Source: Gautieria morchelliformis (lineage: Eukaryota; Basidiomycota; Agaricomycetes; Gomphales; Gomphaceae). From it: a stretch of DNA of 64,000 bases. The DNA is taken from positions 39,133-103,132 of the forward strand of contig WHVA01000416.1 of NCBI GenBank assembly GCA_015179125.1, written 5' to 3'. The notes under the pieces were generated by a model, which searched no databases, was not told the DNA's origin, and saw only the letters and a program-made list of their open reading frames with translations. Shown here piece by piece: positions 20,667-30,903 of the stretch. Numbering within the stretch: the first letter of the stretch is position 1; each line of letters begins with the position of its first letter. The translations under genes were made by a program, and so were the position numbers.

Positions 20667-21649
20667 TTGCCATCGGAGGGTGACCCACTCGCACGCGAGC
20701 TCATATTGCTCGATGCCATCCTGCAGGCCATCCCTGATGATCACACGAGTCACGCGCAATACCACATCCCTAAAGGACTCAAGGCATTTTTGTTCTCATA
20801 TGGTTCTTTTGCCATTACACTAACTGTTTGCGACAGACCAACATCAAGAAATATACCAACTGCATAATCCTCTCACCGAAGCTTACCGCTTATAGAGGCA
20901 ACATTGCCCTGGCCGTGCTCGTGTGTTCCCACCCCCATTTGTCCATGTTCACATGCTTACATTGTCCCAGAATACGATGCGTGAGCTCAACATTCACGAC
21001 CTTCCTGCAGCCCAACATGAAGATCGCATTCAAGCCGTGATCACGGAGATAAGCACTGAGGCTACCACCGCCCGTAATATGGTCAAGAAACATGTAAGTA
21101 TGGTGAACCTTACTGCCATTCTCATTCCTCACCGCAACGACAGGTTTTGGAGTCACTTGTGCCCACCGGTAAGCATAGGCACATTAGTGACCTATGTCAT
21201 GCCATGATCAAAAAGAGCATGACCGGACTTGCCATGACAACTTACACCCAAGTTCGCATGGCATTCATTGTAAGTGTCCTAGCCTAATGCGTGTGTATAT
21301 TCTAACTCGGTGTAACCAGCGTACAGTCATACGTGAAACCGGCGATGCTAAAGATACCTGGGAGCTCATAGACAAGAGGCTTCGGGAGTGGGAAGAATGG
21401 AACCCCACTACCGAAAAATTCCAGGAGTTTGTCTGTCCTTCCCACATTCCACTGTATGTAGCTTACCTTGCCAGCAGGGCCATGAAGATAAACTACCACC
21501 TTGACCAGGAGGATTTCCCACGCTCACACACTGAGCTTGCCATGCGCCCTGTCACCCTGACTAAGGACCTCGAGAAATGGCAGATCGTTTGCGACCACCA
21601 TGCCGGAAAGGCAGGCACAGAAAAAGTGGGAAGGAAAGGGCGAGCTTAG
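20667..21649 (+). CDS. Unrecognised spliced gene, probable repeat-associated family
   Basis: The family is not recognised. Exon blocks: LARELILLDAILQAIPDDHTSHAQYHIPKGLKAFLFSYGSF (to about 20820), then a section ending DRIQAVITEISTEATTARNMVKKH (21093). An intron of 50 nt (21094-21143) leads to VLESLVPTGKHRHISDLCHAMIKKSM and TTYTQVRMAFI (21269). A second intron of 50 nt (21270-21319) leads to RTVIRETGDAKDTWELIDKRLREWEEWNPTTEKFQEF and a TAG at 21647-21649. Both junctions keep the frame. The protein is helical and soluble in appearance. The joint near 20820-20920 is unclear, so the N-terminus is uncertain. Confidence 0.5.
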
Positions 21650-22539
21650 TGGGTGCGATTGATGGAAAAGTATTTGAGGGGAACCTGCCTTGAAGATGGC
21701 ATTTTCATGGACATTGTAATTAGCATCAACAATGCTTTGATAGATGCCTATGGCTATATATATAAGGTAATGCACAAAGCTATGGCGATGGAATATACGA
21801 GCCGACGTAGCTAAATGTGAGGTCACAGATACATTGGTGCCCAAGCTCTAATTGAGGTTTGCGAGCAGTTACAGAAAGCTATTCCAATGGAATATGAATG
21901 CCGATGTTTGAGCTGGTCATAACGTTGACATGAGGCCACAGAGACATTGGTGGCAAAGCTCTTATTGAGGAGAGTTACTGAGATTCACAGAGGTATCTGC
22001 CAAACCTTGCCCAAACATTCAAGGTTTTTTAAGCCTAAAACGATTCGCGGAGGTTTATTTCCTAGACATAACCACGCGATCTCCCTGAGGCATAGGCGAC
22101 TGTGCCTCAACATCGTCAGAGAAACATTTCAAAAACATTTACCACCGGCGGTGGTGTACTAGTAGACTGCTGACGATGGCTGCACACTTCGATCCTCTAC
22201 CGCTTTTACCTACAGTAGCACACACTGGTGCATGATCCCATGGATGGACTTCCAGGTGAGCACCACAGTCGGTAGCACATAAATTATTGTGTACATACAG
22301 CAAGTACTGCAGGAAGTTCAACTCGTCCCCTGGGCCCTGCTGTGGAACTTTCTGGTTAGACATTCTAATTCTATGTCAATGTCTACACTTCTCCATTAAG
22401 GCTTGCACCTTCTTTCACGGCGACGTGATTGACGGAAGATCTTCCCACAGTGCAACTTTTATTCGTCGTTGGGCATGATCGGTTTTAATGTAACCCATAT
22501 CTTCAACCAGCCAACTCCCCCTTCCAATGTCTTTCGGAG
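21650..22539. other. No gene; contains a diverged direct duplication
   Basis: About 21777-21857 and 21876-21970 are related copies, each running from AAGCTAT...ATGGAATAT through GAGG(T/C)CACAGA(T/G)ACATTGGTG to AAGCTCT(A/T)ATTGAG. The remainder holds nothing recognisable. Confidence 0.5.
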
Positions 22540-22779
22540 TTGTTTGCAATGGCCATGAACTTGGAAGCATCCTATGCCTCAACAAGAAGGGGTGATTTTC
22601 CTGTCACCTTGAATGCCAGTCTCGGGGATGTGCTGGGATCATGTACGCTCAGCTTTGTATGCATGATGGGCTCAGTTCCACAAATGCTTGATAATTTCGG
22701 CAAACCGCTCGACAAGAGAAGATCCAGGATGTAGCAAACCACTAGTGAGAAAATGCCTCGGGGGATGGAAGTGTGCTTC

Positions 22780-23261
22780 TCAGCATGTGGAATGCTTGCA
22801 TTCATTACCAGTTCCGCAGTGCTTCCCAGATGATGGATGATGAAGGAGAAAGGCCATACTTATTGGGTCAGACAGCTTGTAAGCCGGAACAACTGTGACC
22901 TCCCCACCGACGGGACCCATGACAATATGAAGACTTTCAGTCAGCGAAAGTTCCGATAGGAACTTAATGGCATACAAGTTTGAGTTGAACAAGATGGCAG
23001 AAGACTTGGAAGGGGCCAGCGATGTGACGTCGAACAAGTTTAATGGAATAACGGATTCACTGCCAGTCACCGGCTGAAAATGGAGGTCACCAACATTGAA
23101 TTCCTGATCCCAACCCCAATGAAATCAGAGGTTTGAATATCAAGCAACACTAATTTATCGGGAACCTGATCCTTGCACAAAGAGGTTAGGGTGTACGCAT
23201 TCAGTATTGGTAACTCTCCGTTTCCTAGTTGGTGGAGGCGCACACTGTCACCCTCGATCAA
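22780..23261 (-). pseudogene. Unrecognised coding remnant
   Basis: Two consecutive minus-strand runs look protein-like. One reads RLHQLGNGELPILNAYTLTSLCKDQVPDKLVLLDIQTSDF (23261-23067). The other is in another frame and reads FNVGDLHFQPVTGSESVIPLNLFDVTSLAPSKSSAILFNSNLYAIKFLSELSL and on to 22780. They may be one gene with a frameshift near 23110. On the opposite strand a run of 85 codons (23229-23486) ends ten bases before the B1 LTR. No family recognised. Confidence 0.3.
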
Positions 23262-23495
23262 CAGCGTACCATTTCAGGCGGTGTACAAAGACAGGTGAAT
23301 ATACAGCACACACGTCCTGATTGGCCTGAAGTTGTAGAGCCAGAGCGACCACAGAGCTCGGAATCGGAGGTGACAAAGCAATGTATGTCAAAGGACCCAG
23401 TGTTTATGGACGAAAGAAGAGACGAGGCTCAGTACACCACGATCCCTGCAAGGACCTTCGCACCACAAGGGACCAGTCTGTTTTGATGTAGTATT

Positions 23496-23975
23496 TGTAA
23501 GGGCAACCCTGGCTAGTCGTGGAGATCACACTACCACACAACTGACAAGGGGAAATCCAAAGTATGTATAAATGAACAGAGCATACAAGAGAGGGGGTTC
23601 TCACCTGACAAGGGGAAATCCAAAGAGAAAAGTCTAAGGACCCCCAATGTCAGCGAGCCCGTATTATACTACGCTGCGCAGCCAGGGACAACACTTGGCA
23701 CCCGCCATCAACCCTGCATCCCCCTGACCCTTGATCGACCCTTGATGCCACCTATTATGCGAGTCGCTTGATTTCCGACACTGTTCCGGGGCGGAAGTCG
23801 GAAATTGGAGTGGAACTGGCAAGGCGAACGGAACTGGTGGAAGTTCTCCCAGAAGCGGAATCGTTCCCGAAAGCGGATGCGGAGATGGAATCGGAACCGG
23901 AACCGGAGTCGGAAATGGAGTCGGAACTGGGTGTGGTGTCGGAACTGGAAATGGAAAACAGGGTGTCCCCTGACA
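23496..23975 (-). repeat. 3' LTR of B1
   Basis: TGTAAGGGCAAC to CCCCTGACA on the plus strand. CGGAA occurs about 9 times by eye, nearly all in the last 180 bp, which on the element strand is the LTR start. The end of the pol reading frame lies in it. Confidence 0.95.
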
Positions 23976-24579
23976 TCACCCCCCCTCTAGCGTGCTGCGT
24001 CCTCGAAGCACGGGACACAAGGGATTGAAATGCCAGCGAGCGGATTCGGCGAGGGGCACCTGGATGTGTCCTATAGAACTCCCGGAGTTTGTCAGGAGCG
24101 GAAACATCTTGCTCCGGGACCCAAGAATTCTCCTCGTACCCATACCCTTCCCATTTCACGAGGAATTGGAGTCGTCCTCGCACAAACCGGCTGTCCAGGA
24201 TCCGTTCCACCACGTAGTGCTCTTCCCCATCTACAATTTCTGGCGGAGGTGGCGGATGAGCCTTCCGATGTGGAATTGGGTCCTCAAGCATAGGGAGTAA
24301 CTTCACCACGTTGAAGACGGGGTGGAGGCGGGACATGGACATCGGAAGTCGGAGGCGGTATGCATTCCGTCCAACCCTCCGCGTCACTGTGAAGGGCCCA
24401 AGGTAGCGGTGGGCAAGCTTCTGCGAAGGGCGTGTGGTGCGGATGTCACTTGCATCTAGGTACACCTTGTCTCCAACTTGGTACTCTGGGGCAGGAACCC
24501 GGCGTCGGTTGTAGTACCTTGCCATGTCATCCTTGGCCTTCGCAAGGGCCGACTTGGCTTCCGAAAGGGTGGAGTCCAT
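23755..24579 (-). CDS. pol: B1 integrase tail and chromodomain, ending inside the LTR
   Basis: 274 codons: MDSTLSEAKSALAKAKDDMARYY, a Ty3 integrase tail (YLGPFTVTRRVG, MSRLHPVFNVVKLLP), then a chromodomain (HYVVERILDSR, LQFLVKWEGYGYEENSWVPEQDV). The frame passes through the purine tract (GAGGGGGGG, about 23978-23990) into the LTR and ends at 23755 after a Ser/Asp-rich tail of about 73 residues. Directly upstream (about 24590) a TGA replaces a likely CGA, and about 24630 one base is missing, separating this part from the integrase core. Confidence 0.85.
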   Translation of the reverse strand: MDSTLSEAKSALAKAKDDMARYYNRRRVPAPEYQVGDKVYLDASDIRTTRPSQKLAHRYLGPFTVTRRVGRNAYRLRLPMSMSRLHPVFNVVKLLPMLEDPIPHRKAHPPPPPEIVDGEEHYVVERILDSRFVRGRLQFLVKWEGYGYEENSWVPEQDVSAPDKLREFYRTHPGAPRRIRSLAFQSLVSRASRTQHARGGVMSGDTLFSISSSDTTPSSDSISDSGSGSDSISASAFGNDSASGRTSTSSVRLASSTPISDFRPGTVSEIKRLA

Positions 24580-26060
24580 GCGGTCTCAGAACTCATTGAC
24601 CGTCTCGAGTCGGGACTCGCCTGGCGTGGTTCGAAGCCCATCCGCGGGTGTCGTCCGGAGTCAAGCATGAAGGGAGTCTGTTGTGTGGCGGAATGGACAT
24701 GGTTGTTGTATTGGAATTCCGCCAGCGGAAGTAACTCATCCCAGTCATCCTGCCTCTCATTGACAAAGAGGCGGAGATATTGCTCTAACTCCTGATTGAC
24801 CCGTTCCGTCTGTCCGTCACCCTGCGGATGGTACGCTGTGGTGGTAGCCAGCTTTATGCCGAGCAGGCGGTAGAGCTCCCGAGTCAGTTCCGCGACAAAC
24901 TGCGGACCTCGGTCGGAAACAACTTGCTTCGGGAGCCCATGCAACTTCCAGACATGTGCAAGGAACAGGCGGGCCGCTCCGAGGGCTGTGATCATCGTGT
25001 GCGTCGGAATGAAGTGGGACACCTTGCTCACCGAATCCACGACGTTCATGATCGCGTCGTAGCCATGAGACTCTGGGAGTTCAACGATGAAGTCGACACT
25101 GATGGTGTCCCAGCGGGATTCGGGAATCGGGAGCGGAACAAGTTCTCCGACGGGCGGACGTCGTTGCGCTTTGGTTCGGAGACAAAGGTCACACGTCTTC
25201 ACGTACTGTCCGATGTAGCGGGACATCTGAGGCCACCAGTAATTCCGAGCCACTAACTCCAGCGTCTTCCACCTGCCAGCATGCCCAGCGACCCGTGTGT
25301 CATGGTGCTGGGACACGATGCGACGGCGGAGGTCCGCCCCACCCGGAACATAGACCTTGCCTCTGAAGTGGAGCAGTCCATCACGTTCCGACCATTCCGC
25401 TGCCCGTACAGACCGTGAGTGCCCTTTCCGGAGTTCCTCCACTGCCTTCACCACCGACTCCTCCTTCTCTCCATTCCGGTATTGCCTCCGGATATCCCGG
25501 AGCATTTCCGCTTCCTCCCCAACTGCAGTTACTCCTTCTAGGGCACGGATTGCAAAGAGACTTGGGCGGAGCAGTGTCATATCCGCGTTGTCTCCACTTC
25601 CGCTTCCGTGATCCGCGCGGCGGGATAGGGCATCGGGCTTGCCCATGGTGCGGCCGGGGCGGTGGTGGAGCATGAAGTCAAACCACGACAGGTGTAGGGA
25701 CCACCGTGCTTGTCGTCGGTTCAGCTTCTTAGACGTGCGGAAATACTCGAGGTTCTTGTGGTCTGTCCAGATCTCAAAAGGGCATGGAGCACCCTCGAGG
25801 AAGTGTCGCCACTCCTCCAGCGCTCGGATGATTGCCAGCATCTCCTTGTCATGGATCTCATAGTTCCACTCAACCGGACTAAGGCTCTTAGAGAAGAAGG
25901 CAATCGGATGCCACCCCCCACCATCTTCCGATGACTGCTGTGACAAGACCGCTCCGGTAGCTGCGTCGGAAGAATCCGCCTCGACTCGATAAGGGCGAGA
26001 GTCGTCGGGAAAGATCAGGACCGGAGCAGAAGTGATCAGCTCCTTGAGTTTTCAAAGGAA
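24456..26060 (-). CDS. pol: B1 RNase H and integrase core
   Basis: An open run of about 496 codons (25946-24456) plus its in-frame upstream part. RNase H: SQQSSEDGGGWHPIAFFSKSL, YEIHDKEMLAII, WTDHKNLEYF. Integrase: HDTRVAGHAGRWKT, YWWPQM, CDLCLRTKAQ, then SVDFIVELP, VSDRGPQF and HPQGDGQTERVNQELEQYLR with the D, D, E residues. The last 50 or so residues are out of frame because of a one-base loss near 24630. The run is separated from the reverse transcriptase by a one-base loss at about 26055, where GACAAACTC of copy B2 reads GAAAACTC. Confidence 0.9.
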
Positions 26061-27883
26061 GTCTGTTCCGGCTCTCCCCACCGCCATCCAACCTCCTTCT
26101 TGGTGAGGTCGAAGAGGGCACGGGCGTGGCAGGAGAAGTCCTTGATGAACCGCCGGTAGAAATTGACAAACCCAATGAAGGACTGGACCTCCTTCTTGTT
26201 TCGCGGCACGGGCCAATCCGATACACCGGAAACTTTGACTGGGTCCATTTCCACCTTCCCTTCCGACACAATCACCCCAAGATACTCTATCCGCGTCCGC
26301 TCAAATTCGCACTTTTCCGGCTTGAGACACAGGTTGTACTCCCGGAGCCGTTCCAGCACTCTCCGCACGACTTCCCGATGTTCGGACATTGTTTTCGTGA
26401 AAATGAGGATGTCATCGAGGTAGACGCAGACAACCCCTTCTGCTATCATGTCACGGAAAATGTCATTCATCATCGTCTGGAATGTGGCGGGACTGTTGGT
26501 GAGGCCAAAGAACATGACCTGTGGCTCAAAGAGTCCTCGGTTGGTGCGGAATGCGGCCTTCCACTCGTCTCCCTCCCGGATCCGGACATTGTTGAAGCCC
26601 CAGCGGACATCCAGCTTAGTGAAGTACCTCGCCCCGCGGAGTTGTGTGATCAGTTCGGAAATGAGCGGAATGGGGTACCGGTTCTTGATCGTGATCGCAT
26701 TCAAGGCCCGGTAGTCCTGCACAAGTCTGAGCGAGCCATCCTTCTTCTTGATGAAGAACACCGGAGATGCCATGGGTGACTTGGAGGGGCGGATCCTCCC
26801 TGTACGGAGGTTTTCCGCAAGGAATGCATCGAGCTCTACCTGCTCCTTGGGTGACAGCGGGTAGACCTTGCAGTTGGTGGGCTTTGACCCAGGCTCCAAC
26901 TCGATGGCGTGGTCCCACAGCTTCCGTGGAGGCAGGGTATCAAACGACTCCTTGGAAAAGACGTCCTCAAACTCCCGCAGGTACTCCGGAATTTCCGCCT
27001 CCACTCTATCATACCTCTTAGAGGCTTCAGCAAGGCGTTGCGAAATATTTCCGGTGGCGCGGATGTGTTCCGCCTCCGGCGGAAGGTTTACGTACAGCAA
27101 GCGCTCCCCTTCCGTCAGAGTGTCTTCCAGGCCGAGCCGGATGGCGTCGGAATCGGAATTGGAAGGGGGATCCGGGTCAAATTCCGCTTCCGAGTCTTCT
27201 TCTGCAAGCAGCGGATGGGGGCCGGAACGACATGTCTGTATGAGCCGTTCGGTCTTCCGCTGCTCCTGGCGCTCCTTCCGCACTTCCGACCGGCACATGT
27301 GACACTTGGCTGGACACCGACTCATCAGTACCTTCTGAGTCTGCCAATTGATCTCCGGGTTGTGCTCTTGAAGCCAGGTAAACCCGAGGATGATGTCTTG
27401 CTTCCCCAGGCTGGTGACAGCGAAGGAAGTGCGTTCCGAGTGCCCCTCGTAGCGGAGAATTGTGTCCACTATCTCCGTGATGGACCCTGCCTCATTGGGG
27501 CTTCCATCCACATTGAACACCGGGATTGCACGTTGCAACTTCCGCGTGGTCAGTCGGTTCCGTTCCACATAGTCCCAGTCCATAAACTGACCAGTGGCCC
27601 CGCAATCGACAAGGGCGGGTCCGGATTTGACTTCCGCCGTATCGGTCGTCTGGATCTCTACCTTAATGACTAGTGACTTGGGGCCAGGGGTGGCAGCAAC
27701 AACATAGCGCTTCGGAAGGCGTCTCTCCCAAGGGCGGATGCGGGATGGACGGGGTGTCAGATTTGGTTTTTGTGTGACTTTATCCGGTGGGTCTGTATGA
27801 AGTGAGGGGAGTGGGGGCTTTTCATTCTCTACTTCAAGACAGGCAAACCGGTTATGTACAGGCAGCAGGGGCACACATCTCAC
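26036..27883 (-). CDS. pol: B1 protease and reverse transcriptase
   Basis: 615 codons in the -1 frame relative to Gag, overlapping the Gag end by a few bases. Protease: PALVDCGATGQFMD (D-C-G), DIILGFTWLQEHNPEINW. A Cys-rich linker (CPAKCHMC) and an acidic linker follow. Reverse transcriptase: DHAIELEPGSKP, FIKKKDGSLRLVQDYRALN, RYPIPLI, KLDVRWGFNNVRI, FFGLTNSPATFQTMMN, catalytic VYLDDILIF, IGFVNFYRRFI. It ends prematurely at 26036 through loss of one base. The first residue shown is not an ATG; expression would need -1 frameshifting from Gag. Confidence 0.9.
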   Translation of the reverse strand: MRCVPLLPVHNRFACLEVENEKPPLPSLHTDPPDKVTQKPNLTPRPSRIRPWERRLPKRYVVAATPGPKSLVIKVEIQTTDTAEVKSGPALVDCGATGQFMDWDYVERNRLTTRKLQRAIPVFNVDGSPNEAGSITEIVDTILRYEGHSERTSFAVTSLGKQDIILGFTWLQEHNPEINWQTQKVLMSRCPAKCHMCRSEVRKERQEQRKTERLIQTCRSGPHPLLAEEDSEAEFDPDPPSNSDSDAIRLGLEDTLTEGERLLYVNLPPEAEHIRATGNISQRLAEASKRYDRVEAEIPEYLREFEDVFSKESFDTLPPRKLWDHAIELEPGSKPTNCKVYPLSPKEQVELDAFLAENLRTGRIRPSKSPMASPVFFIKKKDGSLRLVQDYRALNAITIKNRYPIPLISELITQLRGARYFTKLDVRWGFNNVRIREGDEWKAAFRTNRGLFEPQVMFFGLTNSPATFQTMMNDIFRDMIAEGVVCVYLDDILIFTKTMSEHREVVRRVLERLREYNLCLKPEKCEFERTRIEYLGVIVSEGKVEMDPVKVSGVSDWPVPRNKKEVQSFIGFVNFYRRFIKDFSCHARALFDLTKKEVGWRWGEPEQTSFENSRS

Positions 27884-29055
27884 CCGCTGCGTGTCACAAA
27901 ATCCGACGCATCTTCCGCTTCCGGTAGACCATGTTCCGCATTTTCGGAAAGTTCTTCCGCAGTGGGCACTCCGTTTATGTCTGCAAGTGCGAGGAACTCT
28001 GGAAGGATCTCGAGTTTCTCCTCTGTGGTCATAAGCCGGATATCAAAGGCTTGGGGGCACTCGCGAGCATAGTGGTCTGGTTGTCGGCAGCGGAAGCAGG
28101 TGATAGTTCCGTGGCCTTTTCCGCGCATGCGGTCAACATCCATCGGGGCAGGGCCACTCTTCGAGGGAGGAGGGCTATGGTTCCTAATAGGAGCAGGCGG
28201 AGCAAGCATCGGAAATAATTTCCGTGTGGGAATGAATGCGCTTCCGGGTTTTGGCACAGGTGGAGTAGGACGAGCGGAACTGCGTGTCGTGTTCCGACTC
28301 GTCTCCACGAAGGCCTCATTTGCGTCCCTGTTCCGAGAAACCTTCTGCGCGGCTTGGTACCACCCTTCCGGGTCATCAAAATCCGGAGCTCCATCCCCAA
28401 GCAGCGCAACTTGGTTCTGGAGCGTCGGATCAAGTCCTCGTCGGAATTTGATGACGATCGTCTTGTCGTCGTCATATTCCGCAAGGTCGATGAGCTCCTG
28501 GAAGCGATCGATGTAGTCATCGACCGGATCTTTGGCCTGGTACCAGCTCGTCCCCTCGAGCTTTGTAAGGGCTGTGAGCTGCTCGTTTTTTGGGCAGAAC
28601 TGATCGGAAAATGTTTTCTCGAAGGCGTCCCAGTCCCGGAAGTAGTTCCCCTTGCCCTTTGCTTCATGTCAGATCACCTTGTTTGCAAAACGGGCTGCGC
28701 GGTCCGATTTGAAAAAGGACAATGTCCAGTGAATCCGAGCCTGGTCGTTCGGAAAGAGGTCTCCGACAATTGCGAAGTAGATGCTGCATGTGTTGAAGAA
28801 TGCGCGTCCCTTCTCCCGATCTCCGTCAAAGTCCGCCGGAGTTGCGGGTTTGACCTTTGCTAACTTCGCGGACATCCTCTTTTCCGCTAGTTCCGCTTTT
28901 CCGAAATCCGGATCATCCAGCATTTCATTTCCACCACCTTGTGGAATATCTAACTTAGCCAAAATCGCTTGTAAGGCTGTTTCAATCGCGTCGGTCTTCA
29001 TCCGGTTCCGCGTCAATTCCTCCTCCATATTCCGAAGACGATCGTCCGGATCCAT
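27880..29055 (-). pseudogene. gag: B1 Gag, interrupted by one TGA
   Basis: The first ATG after the 5' LTR is at 29055 (MDPDDRLRNMEEELTRNRMK). The Gag core follows (PADFDGDREKGRAFFNTCSIYF, DQARIHWTLSFFKSDRAARFANKVI). A TGA at 28669-28671 is followed in the same frame by HEAKGKGNYFRDWDAFEKTF, SYQ-type WYQAKDPVDDYIDRFQELIDLA, FRRGLDPTLQNQ, and a CCHC knuckle CFRCRQPDHYAREC. The frame ends at TGA 27880-27882 (VTRSG). The internal TGA is a CGA in origin by its context and is shared with copy B2. Gag would build the particle and bind RNA. Confidence 0.85.
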
Positions 29056-29242
29056 GTTGGAAGGAGAAATATGGGACGGGATTTCCGGGGTTGGGAGCTC
29101 GACGTAAGAAGAGGGGCTGTCGTACGCTGTATGTGCGGAAGAGGTTGCGATCTCCGAGTCGCTGTCTCCGATTCCGAACGCACCTATGGCGAATGCAACG
29201 TGCAGTACGACCGCCGGTCCTCTAGGGGAGAGACTTTTCTGC

Positions 29243-29722
29243 TGTAAGGGCAACCCTGGCTAGTCGTGGAGATCACACTACCACACAACTGACAAGGGGA
29301 AATCCAAAGTATGTATAAATGAACAGAGCATACAAGAGAGGGGGTTCTCACCTGACAAGGGGAAATCCAAAGAGAAAAGTCTAAGGACCCCCAATGTCAG
29401 CGAGCCTGTATTATACTACGCTGCGCAGCCAGGGACAACACTTGGCACCCGCCATCAACCCTGCATCCCCCTGACCCTTGATCGACCCTTGATGCCACCT
29501 ATTATGCGAGTCGCTTGATTTCCGACACTGTTCCGGGGCGGAAGTCGGAAATTGGAGTGGAACTGGCAAGGCAAACGGAACTGGTGGAAGTTCTCCCAGA
29601 AGCGGAATCGTTCCCGAAAGCGGATGCGGAGATGGAATCGGAACCGGAAGCGGAGTCGGAAATGGAGTCGGAACTGGGTGTGGTGTCGGAACTGGAAATG
29701 GAAAACAGGGTGTCCCCTGACA
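29243..29722 (-). repeat. 5' LTR of B1
   Basis: A 480-bp copy of 23496-23975 with three differences (C/T, G/A, C/G). It ends CCCCTGACA next to the TSD GTATT. Confidence 0.95.
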
Positions 29723-29727
29723 GTATT

Positions 29728-30099
29728 GCCACAAAAAGTTAGGCATATAATTCCAAGAAAAGCCATTCTGTTATTTGGTAGCTACTCTCGATATACATCA
29801 AGAAAGTTGAGAAATAGCTACAGGGAGAGTCTATGGCATACAATCACGAATGCATGTCAGGATATGCCCACATTGGGCATTTCGGCCCATGTACATAGTG
29901 CAGGGCTTCCTTAGTAAAGAATTGATAACAGTTGCACATATCAAATGCTCTCCAAAATGTTTCTGAACTGATACCTTTGTTAGAGCAAAGGTTTTGAAAT
30001 GCCTCCTCCAACTGAGAGCCCCACAGTGGTGGCACATGTCGATTGTACATGAACGCTGTATGTGCATCAGGCGGCTCCCAGAGGCACGCTGTGTCACCA
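29728..30099. other. Sequence between elements B1 and 2
   Basis: A minus-strand run of 68-89 codons (29831-30100) looks weakly protein-like (GSQLEEAFQNLCSNKGIS, YVHGPKCPMWAYPDMHS) but no family is recognised. Confidence 0.3.
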
Positions 30100-30781
30100 T
30101 GTTACATATCGAGATTTCCGCTAAGTCGAACTAGAAAGGACAGCGGCTTCAACTTGTGGGTTGCGCCCCCAATGAACTATCATCCTAAGTATTTCGGAAT
30201 TGAGTCGGAAGGCGGAAAGTACTGAACCAAAGGTTTGGTCGGAACTTGAGTCGGAACTGAGGTGGAAGGCGGAAGGCGGAGAGACTGAGATCTTGCTAGA
30301 CTCGCTGTGCTAAGACCAGGAGATGGAGCGAAGGAAATCAAGTATCAAAGGCGATTATCTGATTGCAGAATAACAGACATACATGAGGGGGTTTTATACA
30401 AAGAGCTGAGACAACAGGTAATGATATGGTACTAAGCAAATTCTAGAGGAAGCGGAAGTCAAGTAGACAATGCATGGGAACTAACTATTGGGAACAATGG
30501 GACTACAAGGGGGTTTCAGGGTAAGGTAGAACAATGGCAAAGAACAAGGGGTCGGGAAAACATATCTGACAACGAACTACAAGGGTGACCGGATATGTGG
30601 TCTTGATGAACGGTGAGGTGGGTCCGGTGGGTCCGAGTAATAGAGTCGAAAGAACAAGGGAAATGTACAAGGGGAGGAATGTCGGAAATAACGGAGGGGT
30701 GGAAAGTGTTGCGGAAATATCGGAGGAGCGGAAGGTGTGGCGGAACTGAGGGTCGGAAGTCGGAAATGAACGGTCGTAACA
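30100..30781 (-). repeat. 3' LTR of element 2
   Basis: TGTTACATATCGAG at 30100 and GGTCGTAACA at 30781 form TG...CA ends with a TGTTAC/GTAACA inverted match. The outer end is inferred from that match, since no second LTR is present. CGGAA/TTCCG occurs about 14 times by eye in 682 bp. On the element strand a purine-rich AGAAGGGAGATAC precedes its start. Confidence 0.7.
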
Positions 30782-30903
30782 GTATCTCCCTTCTAAGGTC
30801 AAGCCCTGCGAGACCACAAGTCGGAATCACGTGACCTGTGAACAAATGCATCGGAGTTCGAAAGATAGGCGGGAAACAAGATGCGTCTTCTTTTTTATCC
30901 ACC

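Larger units (their letters stand above)
23496..29722 (-). mobile_element. Ty3/gypsy LTR retrotransposon B1, TSD GTATT
   Basis: 6227 bp with 480-bp LTRs (three differences by eye), bordered by GTATT on both sides (23491-23495 and 29723-29727). Order on the minus strand is Gag, protease-reverse transcriptase, RNase H-integrase-chromodomain, with no extra gene before the 3' LTR. It has at least four lesions (Gag TGA, two single-base deletions, one integrase-tail TGA) despite its nearly identical LTRs. TTCCG/CGGAA is strongly over-represented. Confidence 0.95.
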
